NCBI RefSeq assembly: GCF_001974875.1
Contig: NZ_MTQD01000004.1
Span: 62,001-126,000 of the forward strand
Source of the DNA: Pseudoalteromonas sp. EB27
Lineage (GTDB): Bacteria; Pseudomonadota; Gammaproteobacteria; Enterobacterales; Alteromonadaceae
DNA length: 64,000 bases
Direction: 5' to 3'
Part shown: piece by piece, positions 1 through 7,327 of the stretch
Numbering within the stretch: the first letter of the stretch is position 1
Layout of the letters: every line of letters begins with the position of its first letter
Translations under genes and position numbers: made by a program
The notes under the pieces: model-generated
The model's input: only the letters and a program-made list of their open reading frames with translations
Told to the model about the DNA's origin: nothing
Database searches by the model: none

Positions 1-72
1 AAAGTAAGTTGGTAAGTCTAGTTTTATAAATATTAAGTCATTTTTTATATCAATGATGCTTTGTTCAGTCAT
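1..72 (-). CDS. N-terminal part of an unidentified protein (cut by window edge)
   Basis: An ATG on the minus strand at 72-70 opens a frame that stays open for 24 codons to the window edge. An AAAGGA Shine-Dalgarno-like sequence lies about 8 bases upstream. The residues begin MTEQSIIDIKNDLIF and do not identify a family. The gene starts about 50 bases after the attC-like site at 121-192 and in the same direction as the gene at 187-921, as expected if both were integron cassettes. Too short to name; only the start is supported. Confidence 0.5.
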   Translation of the reverse strand, partial: MTEQSIIDIKNDLIFIKLDLPTYF

Positions 73-120
73 GAATTTATTCCTTTAATTATTCAAATTT
101 ACAGCAATATTTGCCAAGGT

Positions 121-192
121 ATATAACGCCTCGCTCACCAGAATTTTGGGAGCAAAGCGAGTAAAGTTTCTGTGTGTAGCGACTTGTTATAT
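121..192 (-). other. attC-like integron recombination site
   Basis: A 72-bp imperfect palindrome. On the + strand it begins ATATAAC-GCC-TCGCT and ends AGCGA-CTT-GTTATAT. The two 7-base outer boxes are exact complements, the next 3 bases do not pair, and the next 5 pair again. This is the R box, unpaired spacer and L box layout of integron attC sites; a central stem (CTCGCT with AGCGAG) lies inside. Read on the minus strand it starts TAACAAGTCGC and ends GAGGCGTTATAT, the usual attC polarity. The stop codon of the gene at 187-921 is part of the outer box, a common arrangement for cassettes. No integrase gene is in the window. Confidence 0.5.
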
Positions 193-921
193 TTTTTGTA
201 CACCCATTTCGCTATAAAAACTATTCTCTATTTCATTAGCTCTACTGCCATTAATCTTTGAGTAATCAAATTTATATTTTAACTCCATGGATGCTAACTG
301 AACAGCAGAATGAATAAGTTCTAAATCAATTTCAGCGCCAAAATGATATAGCTCTTTCATAATTGTTGTGTATTTTGATGCATAATATCTAACAAAATAA
401 TGCTCGTCACTTAGGTTGTTAATCTCTAATAAAGCAATTACGTATCGTTGTAATCTTAACGTAAGGCTTTGTGTATAAGTTCGATATATTGCGTGTTCTT
501 CCCTAACTCCAAACTTTATTAAGTGCGGAACAATTTCGTCAATTTTTAGAGTTGGATTAGTTATCATCGAAAAATGATGACAAACTTCTGATTTTCTCGG
601 ATGAGTTAAGTTCGAACTTAATAAATTTCTAACGTCTTGAGCTGGAAAAGTAATTGATAAAATATCTTTGATTTCTTCTTCACATTTGTTTAGCTCACTG
701 CTCAATTGACTAAAAACAAAAGCTATCCTCGTTCGGTTTAAATTGTGTACAACAGCCCAAAGTGAAAATAATGCAACTGCTGCTGAAATACACTTTATAG
801 GAAAAGAAAAAATCGTCGTGAAGTTGGTGAAACCATTTGAGCTAAAACTAAATTCTAGAGATCCTTCATTACAAAGGATTGAGAAGTAACTTATTATCGA
901 GATTGAGAAAATAGTGAACAT
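187..921 (-). CDS. Hypothetical membrane protein, possible integron cassette gene
   Basis: 244 residues, no family recognised. The N-terminal 65 residues contain two hydrophobic segments (about 1-18 and 38-60), and the rest is soluble and mostly helical in appearance, so it is probably anchored in the inner membrane with a cytoplasmic tail. The ATG at 921 is used because an in-frame stop lies 15 codons upstream and no other good start intervenes; the ribosome site is weak. The gene is AT-rich. Its stop codon overlaps the attC-like site at 121-192, which suggests a mobile cassette. Function unknown. Confidence 0.6.
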   Translation of the reverse strand: MFTIFSISIISYFSILCNEGSLEFSFSSNGFTNFTTIFSFPIKCISAAVALFSLWAVVHNLNRTRIAFVFSQLSSELNKCEEEIKDILSITFPAQDVRNLLSSNLTHPRKSEVCHHFSMITNPTLKIDEIVPHLIKFGVREEHAIYRTYTQSLTLRLQRYVIALLEINNLSDEHYFVRYYASKYTTIMKELYHFGAEIDLELIHSAVQLASMELKYKFDYSKINGSRANEIENSFYSEMGVQKI

Positions 922-1313
922 TAACCAAAAGATGGTTTTCTCAACTAAACCTAGATGATTTTTTTAATGCTTCCTTTCAAGGATTGTGCTCCGAACTTCT
1001 TAGAAAATATAACAGCTTATTGAACACCATTTTGGTGGTTATAACACAGCAAAACGGCGTATGTTACATACCATGATAATTTCACTAATAATTACCTTTG
1101 TAAACAAGCAATTAAAACAGCTAGAAATTAAGCATGTTATTTTGCCCCAAAACGGCGTTTAATAATGTTATTGGACAAAATTAGATTTCCACACAAAACA
1201 CAGGAATAAATTTAACTTTTTCAGTGTCCGGTTATCGCTCTAAGCCAACTAATAGCTACATGCAATTTGCAGATACTCAATACTCTAAAGCAGCATAATT
1301 GCACTAATATTAG
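922..1313. other. Intergenic region with a 10-bp direct repeat
   Basis: This 392-bp stretch holds no convincing gene. AAAACGGCGT occurs at 1051-1060 and again at 1149-1158, 98 bases apart, and a small hairpin (CACCA/TGGTG) lies at about 1025-1037. The region is AT-rich. I could not fit a second attC site here with confidence. Confidence 0.4.
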
Positions 1314-1718
1314 TTACAAATCGTTACTCGAATACACACTTAAAATAGGGAATTTATAATCGGCAAACGATACAGTTACCGATTGTGTTTCGTTACCTTT
1401 AAAACCGAGTTTAAATTCAATTGGCATGAATCGGCTGCCGTCAGCAAAAAGTGCAAGTATGTGTTCCTCGCCTAATTCTCGATTGCCTGACGATAAGTTA
1501 GTAAGTGTTATAACAGCCCAGCGTTCGCCCTCTTCATTGCTCATTAATACATAATTAACGATTTTAAAATCCCCTTTTTTAGGGGTTATGTTGCTATCGT
1601 TTGCAAACGATAAGTGCATGCTATTTGGTACTGCACGGTCAACATTTAGCGCGTTGATAGAGTCAGCTTGGGTTGCCCACGAAAGCACCAATAAAATAAT
1701 CACTAAGACTTTATTCAA
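1314..1718 (-). CDS. Small exported protein of unknown function
   Basis: The open frame begins further upstream (1781), but the better start is TTG at 1718. An AAGGA site lies 7 bases before it, and the protein then begins with a clean signal peptide (MNKVLVIILLVLSWATQA), giving 134 residues. The mature part has alternating polar and hydrophobic residues typical of a small beta-rich domain. No family was recognised. The upstream part of the frame translates a 12-bp tandem repeat (1739-1774) and is probably untranslated leader. Periplasmic location is inferred from the signal peptide. Confidence 0.6.
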   Translation of the reverse strand: MNKVLVIILLVLSWATQADSINALNVDRAVPNSMHLSFANDSNITPKKGDFKIVNYVLMSNEEGERWAVITLTNLSSGNRELGEEHILALFADGSRFMPIEFKLGFKGNETQSVTVSFADYKFPILSVYSSNDL

Positions 1719-1738
1719 TGTTAGTTCCTTTTTATTAC

Positions 1739-1774
1739 CTAGTAAATTACCTAATAAATTACGTAACAAATTAC
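1739..1774. repeat. 12-bp tandem repeat, three units
   Basis: CTAGTAAATTAC, CTAATAAATTAC and GTAACAAATTAC follow one another, with a weaker fourth unit after them. The array lies just upstream of the ribosome-binding site of the exported protein gene ending at 1314. If the longer frame were translated it would encode a repetitive N-L-L-G type stretch, which argues against that start. Confidence 0.75.
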
Positions 1775-1986
1775 ATAACAATAACTGTTTAAATTATATT
1801 CGCATTCCATACCTATTATGTAAACAAACAATCATCGCAATTTTACCCAGCGCTTTGGCTGCGCCACTACAGACTAAGCGCTCATTCAGTGTGCTTGCGC
1901 TACTTTAGGGTAATAACGAGTGATAAGAGTAAATAATTCAAAGCTAACTTAAAGTGAAAAGCGCGATTAAACAGGAGTATAAACGT

Positions 1987-4539
1987 ATGGCAAGCACACA
2001 TAAAAACTCAACAATGGGTTTATCTGATCCCAGTAATAGCATTCAAGTAAGAGGGGCACGCGTTCACAACTTAAAAAATGTAGACGTTGATTTACCTCGT
2101 AACGCATTGGTTGTTTTTACAGGAATATCGGGCTCTGGAAAATCGTCGCTTGCGTTTGGAACGCTGTTTGCTGAGTCGCAGCACCGCTATCTTGATTCAG
2201 TATCGCCTTACGCCCGAAGGTTGATAGATCAAGTTGATGAGCCCGATGTTGATTCTATTGAAGGGCTACCGCCTGCAGTTGCTTTGCAGCAGCAACGCGG
2301 CGCACCGTCGGTTCGTTCATCAGTTGGTAGCATAACAACTATTTCTAACGCGCTACGCATGCTTTACTCTCGTGCTGGCGATTATCCCAAAGGGCAGGGT
2401 ATTTTGTATGCCGATGCATTTTCGCCAAATACGCCACAAGGTGCGTGCCCAGAATGCTCAGGGATCGGTCGAGTGTTTGAAGTAACCGAAAAGCTACTTG
2501 TGCCAGATGATACAAAAACTATTCGCCAGCGCGCCATAGTCGCGTGGCCACCAGCATGGCAAGGTAAAAATTTAAGCCGAATTCTTACTTCCCTTGGTTA
2601 TGACATAGACACGCCTTGGAACAAACTTTCTAAAAAAGCACGCGATTGGATTTTATTTACCGACGAAACACCTACTGTGCCTGTATATCCAGATTACACC
2701 TATGAGCAAACACAAAATGCGATAAAAAATAGCGAAGATCCAAGCTACATGGGAACTTTTTCAAGCGCTAAACGCTTTGTTTTACAGTCTTTTGCTACTA
2801 CCCAAAGCCCGCGTACAAAAAAGCGCGTATCGCAGTTTATGCAAATATCGCAGTGCCCTACTTGCCAAGGTAAAAAATTAAAACAAGCATCGTTAAGTGT
2901 TAAATTTGCAGAGCTCGATATTGGCGAGCTATCTCAACTTACATTAAACGAGCTTGCTAAAAAGCTAAGTAACGCCGCTAATACCAAAGTAAATAAAAAT
3001 ACAAAGAATCCAGAACAAGCCATTGTTACGCAGCGCATTGCCAGCGATATTCTCACCCGAATTGAAGCGCTAACCATGCTTGGTTTAGGGTACTTGTCGC
3101 TTGAGCGCACAACGCCAACGCTCTCACCCGGAGAGCTACAACGATTGCGACTTGCCACACAAATTCGTTCTAAACTATTTGGTGTTGTTTACGTGTTAGA
3201 TGAACCTTCAGCGGGTTTACACCCTGCCGACACTCAAGCCTTGCTAAAAGCACTCGATGAGCTAATAGCGGCTGGCAATTCTGTATTTGTAGTTGAGCAC
3301 GATGTTAGTGTTGTTAAACATGCCGATTGGATTGTTGATGTAGGCCCTGATGCAGGTGTGCATGGTGGCGAGATTATTTACAGTGGCCCTGTTGAAGGGT
3401 TAAGAAAAATAAAAAACTCGCACACCGGTCGTCACCTTTTTGCTAAAAACACCAGTCAAGAGTCTACTCAAAACAGCGCGCAAAAAAAGGAGCAAAGGCA
3501 GCCTAAAGCGTGGTTAAAATTGGCTGATATTGAGCGTAACAATCTTAAAAAACTCAATGCAGAATTTCCACTGGGTGTTATGACAACCGTTACTGGGGTT
3601 TCGGGCTCTGGTAAATCAAGCCTAGTAAGCCAAGCGTTAGTAGAACTTGTTTACGAAGCGCTTGGGCAAAAAGTAATACCGGAAGCGCCAACCGACGAAG
3701 CCGACCTACTCGAACAAGAGCTGCAAACACACACCAGCGGACAAATTATTGAAGGTATAAATAATATAAGCCGCCTGATTACCGTCAATCAAAAAGCGAT
3801 TGGCCGTACCCCTCGATCAAATTTAGCTACCTACACGGGTTTGTTTGATCATGTGCGTAAACTATTTGCTTCAACCCAAAAAGCAAAAGAGCGCCGTTAT
3901 GATGCTGGTCGCTTTTCATTTAATGTTGCTAAGGGTCGCTGTAAAAACTGTGAAGGCGTTGGCTTTGTAAGTATAGAACTACTGTTTTTACCTAGCGTTT
4001 ATTCACCTTGCCAAGTATGTCATGGTAAACGTTATAACGAGCAAACACTTGAGGTTACATATCGTAATAAAAACATAAGCGATATCCTCAATTTAACGGT
4101 TGAATCGGCGTATACCTTTTTTGAAAATGAACCTGCGATACTGCGAGCACTCGATGCACTTATGCAAGTAGGTCTTGGGTATTTGCGTTTAGGACAACCT
4201 GCAACTGAGCTTTCTGGCGGTGAAGCGCAGCGTATTAAATTAGCAACAGAGCTTCAACGTGCGCAGCGCGGTAACACACTTTATATTCTTGATGAGCCAA
4301 CTACAGGTCTGCATCCATCGGATGTATCAATGTTAATGTCGCAGTTAAATAAATTAGTTGATGCTGGCAATACCGTTATTATGGTTGAACACGATATGCA
4401 AGTAGCCCGAAATAGTGACTGGGTGATTGATGTAGGCCCTGGTGCTGGTGAAGAAGGCGGCTTAATTGTAGCGCAAGGTTCACCCGAAAAAGTGGCAAGC
4501 GTAAAGGCGAGTAAAACCGCACCATTTTTACTTAAATAG
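1987..4539 (+). CDS. UvrA-like ABC ATPase (short UvrA paralogue)
   Basis: An excinuclease ABC subunit A family protein of 850 residues, shorter than the roughly 940 of housekeeping UvrA. Two ATP cassettes are visible: Walker A GISGSGKSS at 46 and GVSGSGKSS at 537, signature LSPGE at 379 and LSGGE at 742, and Walker B VLDEPSAGLHP and ILDEPTTGLHP. Cysteine pairs CPEC, CPTC, CKNC and CQVC should bind zinc. The start chosen is ATG 1987, preceded by AGGAG; a GTG at 1954 in the same frame lacks such a site. Short UvrA paralogues are often linked to DNA damage or drug tolerance rather than core repair, but the role here is not shown. The first signature has proline instead of glycine. Confidence 0.9.
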   Translation: MASTHKNSTMGLSDPSNSIQVRGARVHNLKNVDVDLPRNALVVFTGISGSGKSSLAFGTLFAESQHRYLDSVSPYARRLIDQVDEPDVDSIEGLPPAVALQQQRGAPSVRSSVGSITTISNALRMLYSRAGDYPKGQGILYADAFSPNTPQGACPECSGIGRVFEVTEKLLVPDDTKTIRQRAIVAWPPAWQGKNLSRILTSLGYDIDTPWNKLSKKARDWILFTDETPTVPVYPDYTYEQTQNAIKNSEDPSYMGTFSSAKRFVLQSFATTQSPRTKKRVSQFMQISQCPTCQGKKLKQASLSVKFAELDIGELSQLTLNELAKKLSNAANTKVNKNTKNPEQAIVTQRIASDILTRIEALTMLGLGYLSLERTTPTLSPGELQRLRLATQIRSKLFGVVYVLDEPSAGLHPADTQALLKALDELIAAGNSVFVVEHDVSVVKHADWIVDVGPDAGVHGGEIIYSGPVEGLRKIKNSHTGRHLFAKNTSQESTQNSAQKKEQRQPKAWLKLADIERNNLKKLNAEFPLGVMTTVTGVSGSGKSSLVSQALVELVYEALGQKVIPEAPTDEADLLEQELQTHTSGQIIEGINNISRLITVNQKAIGRTPRSNLATYTGLFDHVRKLFASTQKAKERRYDAGRFSFNVAKGRCKNCEGVGFVSIELLFLPSVYSPCQVCHGKRYNEQTLEVTYRNKNISDILNLTVESAYTFFENEPAILRALDALMQVGLGYLRLGQPATELSGGEAQRIKLATELQRAQRGNTLYILDEPTTGLHPSDVSMLMSQLNKLVDAGNTVIMVEHDMQVARNSDWVIDVGPGAGEEGGLIVAQGSPEKVASVKASKTAPFLLK

Positions 4540-4547
4540 TTAATGGG

Positions 4548-4580
4548 TGACGCTTTTAGTTGTATAAAAGCGTCATCTAT
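4548..4580 (+). terminator. Hairpin after the UvrA-like gene
   Basis: TGACGCTTTTA pairs with TAAAAGCGTCA (11 bp, 6-base loop), starting 9 bases after the stop codon. The following bases are TCTATATA, not a strong T run, so termination is likely but not certain. Confidence 0.45.
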
Positions 4581-4659
4581 ATATGGTAGTTAACGCTGAA
4601 AATAACGGCTTGAGATAGATTAATTATCCAAAGTTCAGGTTTACTAATACATCCCGTTT

Positions 4660-5547
4660 TTATCTTGGTAACCAATCTGAAATAGCTTTACCTATTTCAT
4701 TCGGCGAATCTTCTTGAATATAGTGAATACCGCTTACGGTTACCTCAGTTAGGTTTGGCCATGTGCGCACAAAGTCTCTTGCGTAACCAACTAAAAAAGC
4801 ACCCGGTTCAGCATTAATAAATAGCTTTGGAATATTGTGAGAGTTAGCTAAATAGCTCGCATAGCTTTTAACTAAAGCCACGGTATCGGCAGGCTCTCCA
4901 GCAATGGGCAGTTGGCGGGGCCCTGCTAAAATTGCACGGCGATCTTCTCCTGCATTTATAAAGGGTCTACGATACTCATCATGCTCTGCCTGCGTTAATT
5001 TGCGTGCAATGGTCGCTGGTAATATTGTTTCAATAAAAAAGTTGTCATTAAGCACCATTTTTTCACCCTCAGCTGAGCGCATAGTGCCAATGGGTCCGTG
5101 CAAATCTTTAGGAAAATCGTCCCATGTTGGAAAGTCAGTAACAATTGCTTCCATAAACGCAATTGCTTTTACAGCATCACGATGTGTATTAGCCCAGTTA
5201 AAACCAACGCCTGAATCCCAATCGTGCAGCACCAAGGTAACGTTATTATTTACACCCAACGCTTCTAAAAGTGCAAATGTGTATTTGCTGTTTTCAGCAA
5301 GTGAGTAGCTGCCCTCATGGGTGTTATCTAACTTTTGCGAATCTCCTAATCCAATCATATCGATAGCAATTAAACGCCCTTTTCCTTGCAAATAGGGCAT
5401 AACGTTTCGCCAAAGAAAGCTAGATGTAGGGTTACCATGTAAAAACACAATAGGATCACCTTCGCCTTCATCTATGTAGGCCATTTTTTTATCTAATACA
5501 GTTTTAAACTTTTTTGTATAACGTAATGTTTCTGAATCATTTTTCAT
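4660..5547 (-). CDS. dhaA: Haloalkane dehalogenase, LinB/DhaA-like (HLD-II)
   Basis: An alpha/beta hydrolase of 295 residues that should hydrolyse carbon-halogen bonds of haloalkanes to alcohols. The HGNPTSSFLW motif supplies the oxyanion/halide residue N39, and HDW gives the nucleophile D109 and halide-binding W110. E133 (in FMEAI) is the expected acid and H275 (GIHYIQEDSP) the base. The stretches GPRQLPIAGEPAD and KLFINAEPGA are characteristic of the LinB/DhaA subfamily. One oddity is that the residue after W110 is Asp, where LinB has Gly. No signal peptide, so cytoplasmic. It is divergent from a MarR regulator, its likely controller. Actual substrates cannot be told from sequence. Confidence 0.88.
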   Translation of the reverse strand: MKNDSETLRYTKKFKTVLDKKMAYIDEGEGDPIVFLHGNPTSSFLWRNVMPYLQGKGRLIAIDMIGLGDSQKLDNTHEGSYSLAENSKYTFALLEALGVNNNVTLVLHDWDSGVGFNWANTHRDAVKAIAFMEAIVTDFPTWDDFPKDLHGPIGTMRSAEGEKMVLNDNFFIETILPATIARKLTQAEHDEYRRPFINAGEDRRAILAGPRQLPIAGEPADTVALVKSYASYLANSHNIPKLFINAEPGAFLVGYARDFVRTWPNLTEVTVSGIHYIQEDSPNEIGKAISDWLPR

Positions 5548-5700
5548 TTAATTATATCGCTCTATTCAACTGATGAGCTGGCGGTAAATCCTCGCTCATC
5601 TAATTTGTGTAATATTCGAAGTAGATTAACTAATTTCGAGTTAATATACATGACTGAGTCACACAATAAATGAGAGCGCTTAATTTGCCACTATATTTAT

Positions 5701-6240
5701 ATGATCGAATCACATATAATTAAGTTTATGAAAAATGAAAAATATATATCAAATTTAATCGGCACGTTTGCTACTTCTGTTTCTAATGACATTGAAAAAC
5801 AGATTGCCGAATTAGGCGGGCGAAGCCTAAGCCACGAAGCGGCACTGGTCACTATTTACAATCATCCGAATGAAACCATTGATGTACTAAGCAAGGTTTT
5901 AGGCTTAACGCATTCTGGTGCAGTTAGATTAATAAATACACTTGAAAAAGAAGAACTTGTAGAAAGGCGAAAGTCAGTAAAAGATGCCCGCTCTGTTGTT
6001 TTATGCGTAACGGATAAAGGAAGTAAAAGGGTTGAACTAGTACTAAGCAGCAGAGAAACAGCCACCTCTAAAATACTAAACAACTTTAATGATGAACAAA
6101 AACAAAGCTTTTTAAGTTTGATAGAAATAGCACTTAGCAGCCTAACAAGCGAGCAGATCGAGGCACGTAAAATATGCAAATTATGTAACGAAGGTGTATG
6201 TCGTAAACAAGGCTGCCCGGTAGAAAGTGCTATTAAATAG
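5701..6240 (+). CDS. MarR-family transcriptional regulator with Cys-rich tail
   Basis: A 179-residue winged-helix regulator; the segment from about 50 to 110 carries the MarR recognition helix and wing (GLTHSGAVRLINTLEKEELV, then RRKSVKDARS). The last 20 residues hold four cysteines (CKLCNEGVCRKQGC), spaced C-x2-C-x4-C-x4-C, which could bind a metal or act as a redox or electrophile sensor. It is divergent from the dehalogenase gene, with about 150 bp between them, and probably controls it. The start is uncertain: ATG 5701 and ATG 5728 are both possible and neither has a clear ribosome site. Confidence 0.82.
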   Translation: MIESHIIKFMKNEKYISNLIGTFATSVSNDIEKQIAELGGRSLSHEAALVTIYNHPNETIDVLSKVLGLTHSGAVRLINTLEKEELVERRKSVKDARSVVLCVTDKGSKRVELVLSSRETATSKILNNFNDEQKQSFLSLIEIALSSLTSEQIEARKICKLCNEGVCRKQGCPVESAIK

Positions 6241-6262
6241 CTCATATAATGCTGAGCTATTT
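6238..6262 (+). terminator. Weak terminator-like hairpin after marR-type gene
   Basis: TAGCTCA pairs with TGAGCTA around an 8-base loop and is followed by TTTAAAAT. The left arm includes the stop codon. It may serve the + strand gene; stability is modest. Confidence 0.35.
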
Positions 6263-6363
6263 AAAATAAAGCCCTATTAAACATCTCTCTTAATATTTAA
6301 TTAAATGACAAAATATTTAACGTTAGACGATGTTAAATTATTTTTCTAAACAAAGAATGCGTA

Positions 6364-6981
6364 TTAGCCCAATGCTAACCACACACCTACTGCAACCATT
6401 AAGCTACCGGCAATACGGTTCATCCATTTTATATTATCGCCACGAGCTAAAAATAAACGTAAGCTTTTACCGCCTGTTGCGTAAGCTAACATACTTAAAA
6501 ACTCGGTGGTCATTATAACGCCAAGCAATACTAAAAGCTGAGGGGCTACAGCATGCTCAACACTAATAAACGGCGGTAATAACGAGATCATAAACGCCCA
6601 CCCTTTAGGGTTAGCAATTGCGGTTACAAAACCTTGCGTAAATAACGACTTTCTACTTACGTCACTTGGTTTTGAGGTATCGACCGACATTTTTCCTTTG
6701 GCTCGCCACATATTAAAGCCTATATAAATTAAGTACGCACCGCCAACCCATTTTAAAATAGCGAACGCATCTGGGTAATTTAGCATTACGCTTGCAACGC
6801 CTAATACCGCAGCTATAGCAACACTTGCTACACCTAACAGCTCACCTATCATCATCCATAATGTGCGGCGCACGCCAATGCTCATACCGAGTGTCATGGC
6901 AAGGGTCATACACATACCTGGCGTTATCGACACAAAAAAGAAGGTAGGAATAAAAACCGCAAGTGCTGCTACATCAATCAT
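6364..6981 (-). CDS. LysE/RhtB-family amino acid exporter
   Basis: 205 residues with about six hydrophobic segments and the family's N-terminal signature (FFVSITPGMCMTLAMTLGMS, then GVRRTLWMMIGELLGV). The central GGAYLIYIGFNMWR and FVTAIANPKGWAFMISLLP stretches are typical of RhtB-type inner-membrane exporters of neutral or basic amino acids and related compounds. Substrate cannot be assigned. It stands alone between the MarR gene and the S9 peptidase fragment. Confidence 0.88.
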   Translation of the reverse strand: MIDVAALAVFIPTFFFVSITPGMCMTLAMTLGMSIGVRRTLWMMIGELLGVASVAIAAVLGVASVMLNYPDAFAILKWVGGAYLIYIGFNMWRAKGKMSVDTSKPSDVSRKSLFTQGFVTAIANPKGWAFMISLLPPFISVEHAVAPQLLVLLGVIMTTEFLSMLAYATGGKSLRLFLARGDNIKWMNRIAGSLMVAVGVWLALG

Positions 6982-7004
6982 TAATTTACTCTCATATTAA
7001 AAGC

Positions 7005-7028
7005 AAAAACGCGGCTATAAGTAGCCGC
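7005..7028 (-). terminator. Rho-independent terminator of the S9 peptidase unit
   Basis: On the minus strand GCGGCTA, a 4-base loop and TAGCCGC are followed by GTTTTTGC. It lies 24 bases after the stop of the duplicated peptidase fragment and before the LysE gene start, so it would end transcription coming from the peptidase. Confidence 0.6.
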
Positions 7029-7051
7029 GCTGTTGCTTACTCTGGTTATTA

Positions 7052-7327
7052 CTATTGCCCAGCACTTACCACGGGTTCAGTAATAACCTCTACTGGCTCT
7101 GCTGTATCATTTAACAAATACTTATCTAACCACTGTTCTTGTTCCCACAATACATGCAATAAGCTTTTACGCGCACGGTAACCATGTGCTTCATATGGGA
7201 GCATCACTAAGCGAGCATCTTTACCTAAACCTTTTAGGGCTGCGTACATGCGCTCACTTTGCATTGGGAAAGTGCCGTGAGATTGAGGGTGGATCTTCTT
7301 GCACCCCACCCCATATGTAAAAAGCAT
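7052..7327 (-). pseudogene. Duplicated 3' fragment of the S9 peptidase gene
   Basis: A 91-codon frame whose last 75 residues repeat the C-terminus of the upstream S9 peptidase almost exactly (FPMQSERMYAALKGLGKDAR and onward, ending PVVSAGQ versus PMVSTGQ). The matching DNA is 7052-7276 versus 7328-7552, 225 bp with about 12 differences by eye. The fragment keeps the catalytic-His region (YEAHGYR) but not the Ser or Asp, so it cannot be an active enzyme. Its ATG directly abuts the stop codon of the intact gene. A 51-bp unrelated stretch (7277-7327) separates the two matches. Probably the remnant of a tandem paralogue or of an unequal recombination. Confidence 0.85.

Noticed and set aside
1051-1158. 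Two AAAACGGCGT copies as borders of a second attC or a MITE
   Set aside because: No matching 7-base outer boxes could be paired around them, so only the direct repeat is reported.
7052-7327. Functional small protein from the duplicated peptidase end
   Set aside because: It lacks the Ser and Asp of the triad and a signal peptide, so it is called a remnant.
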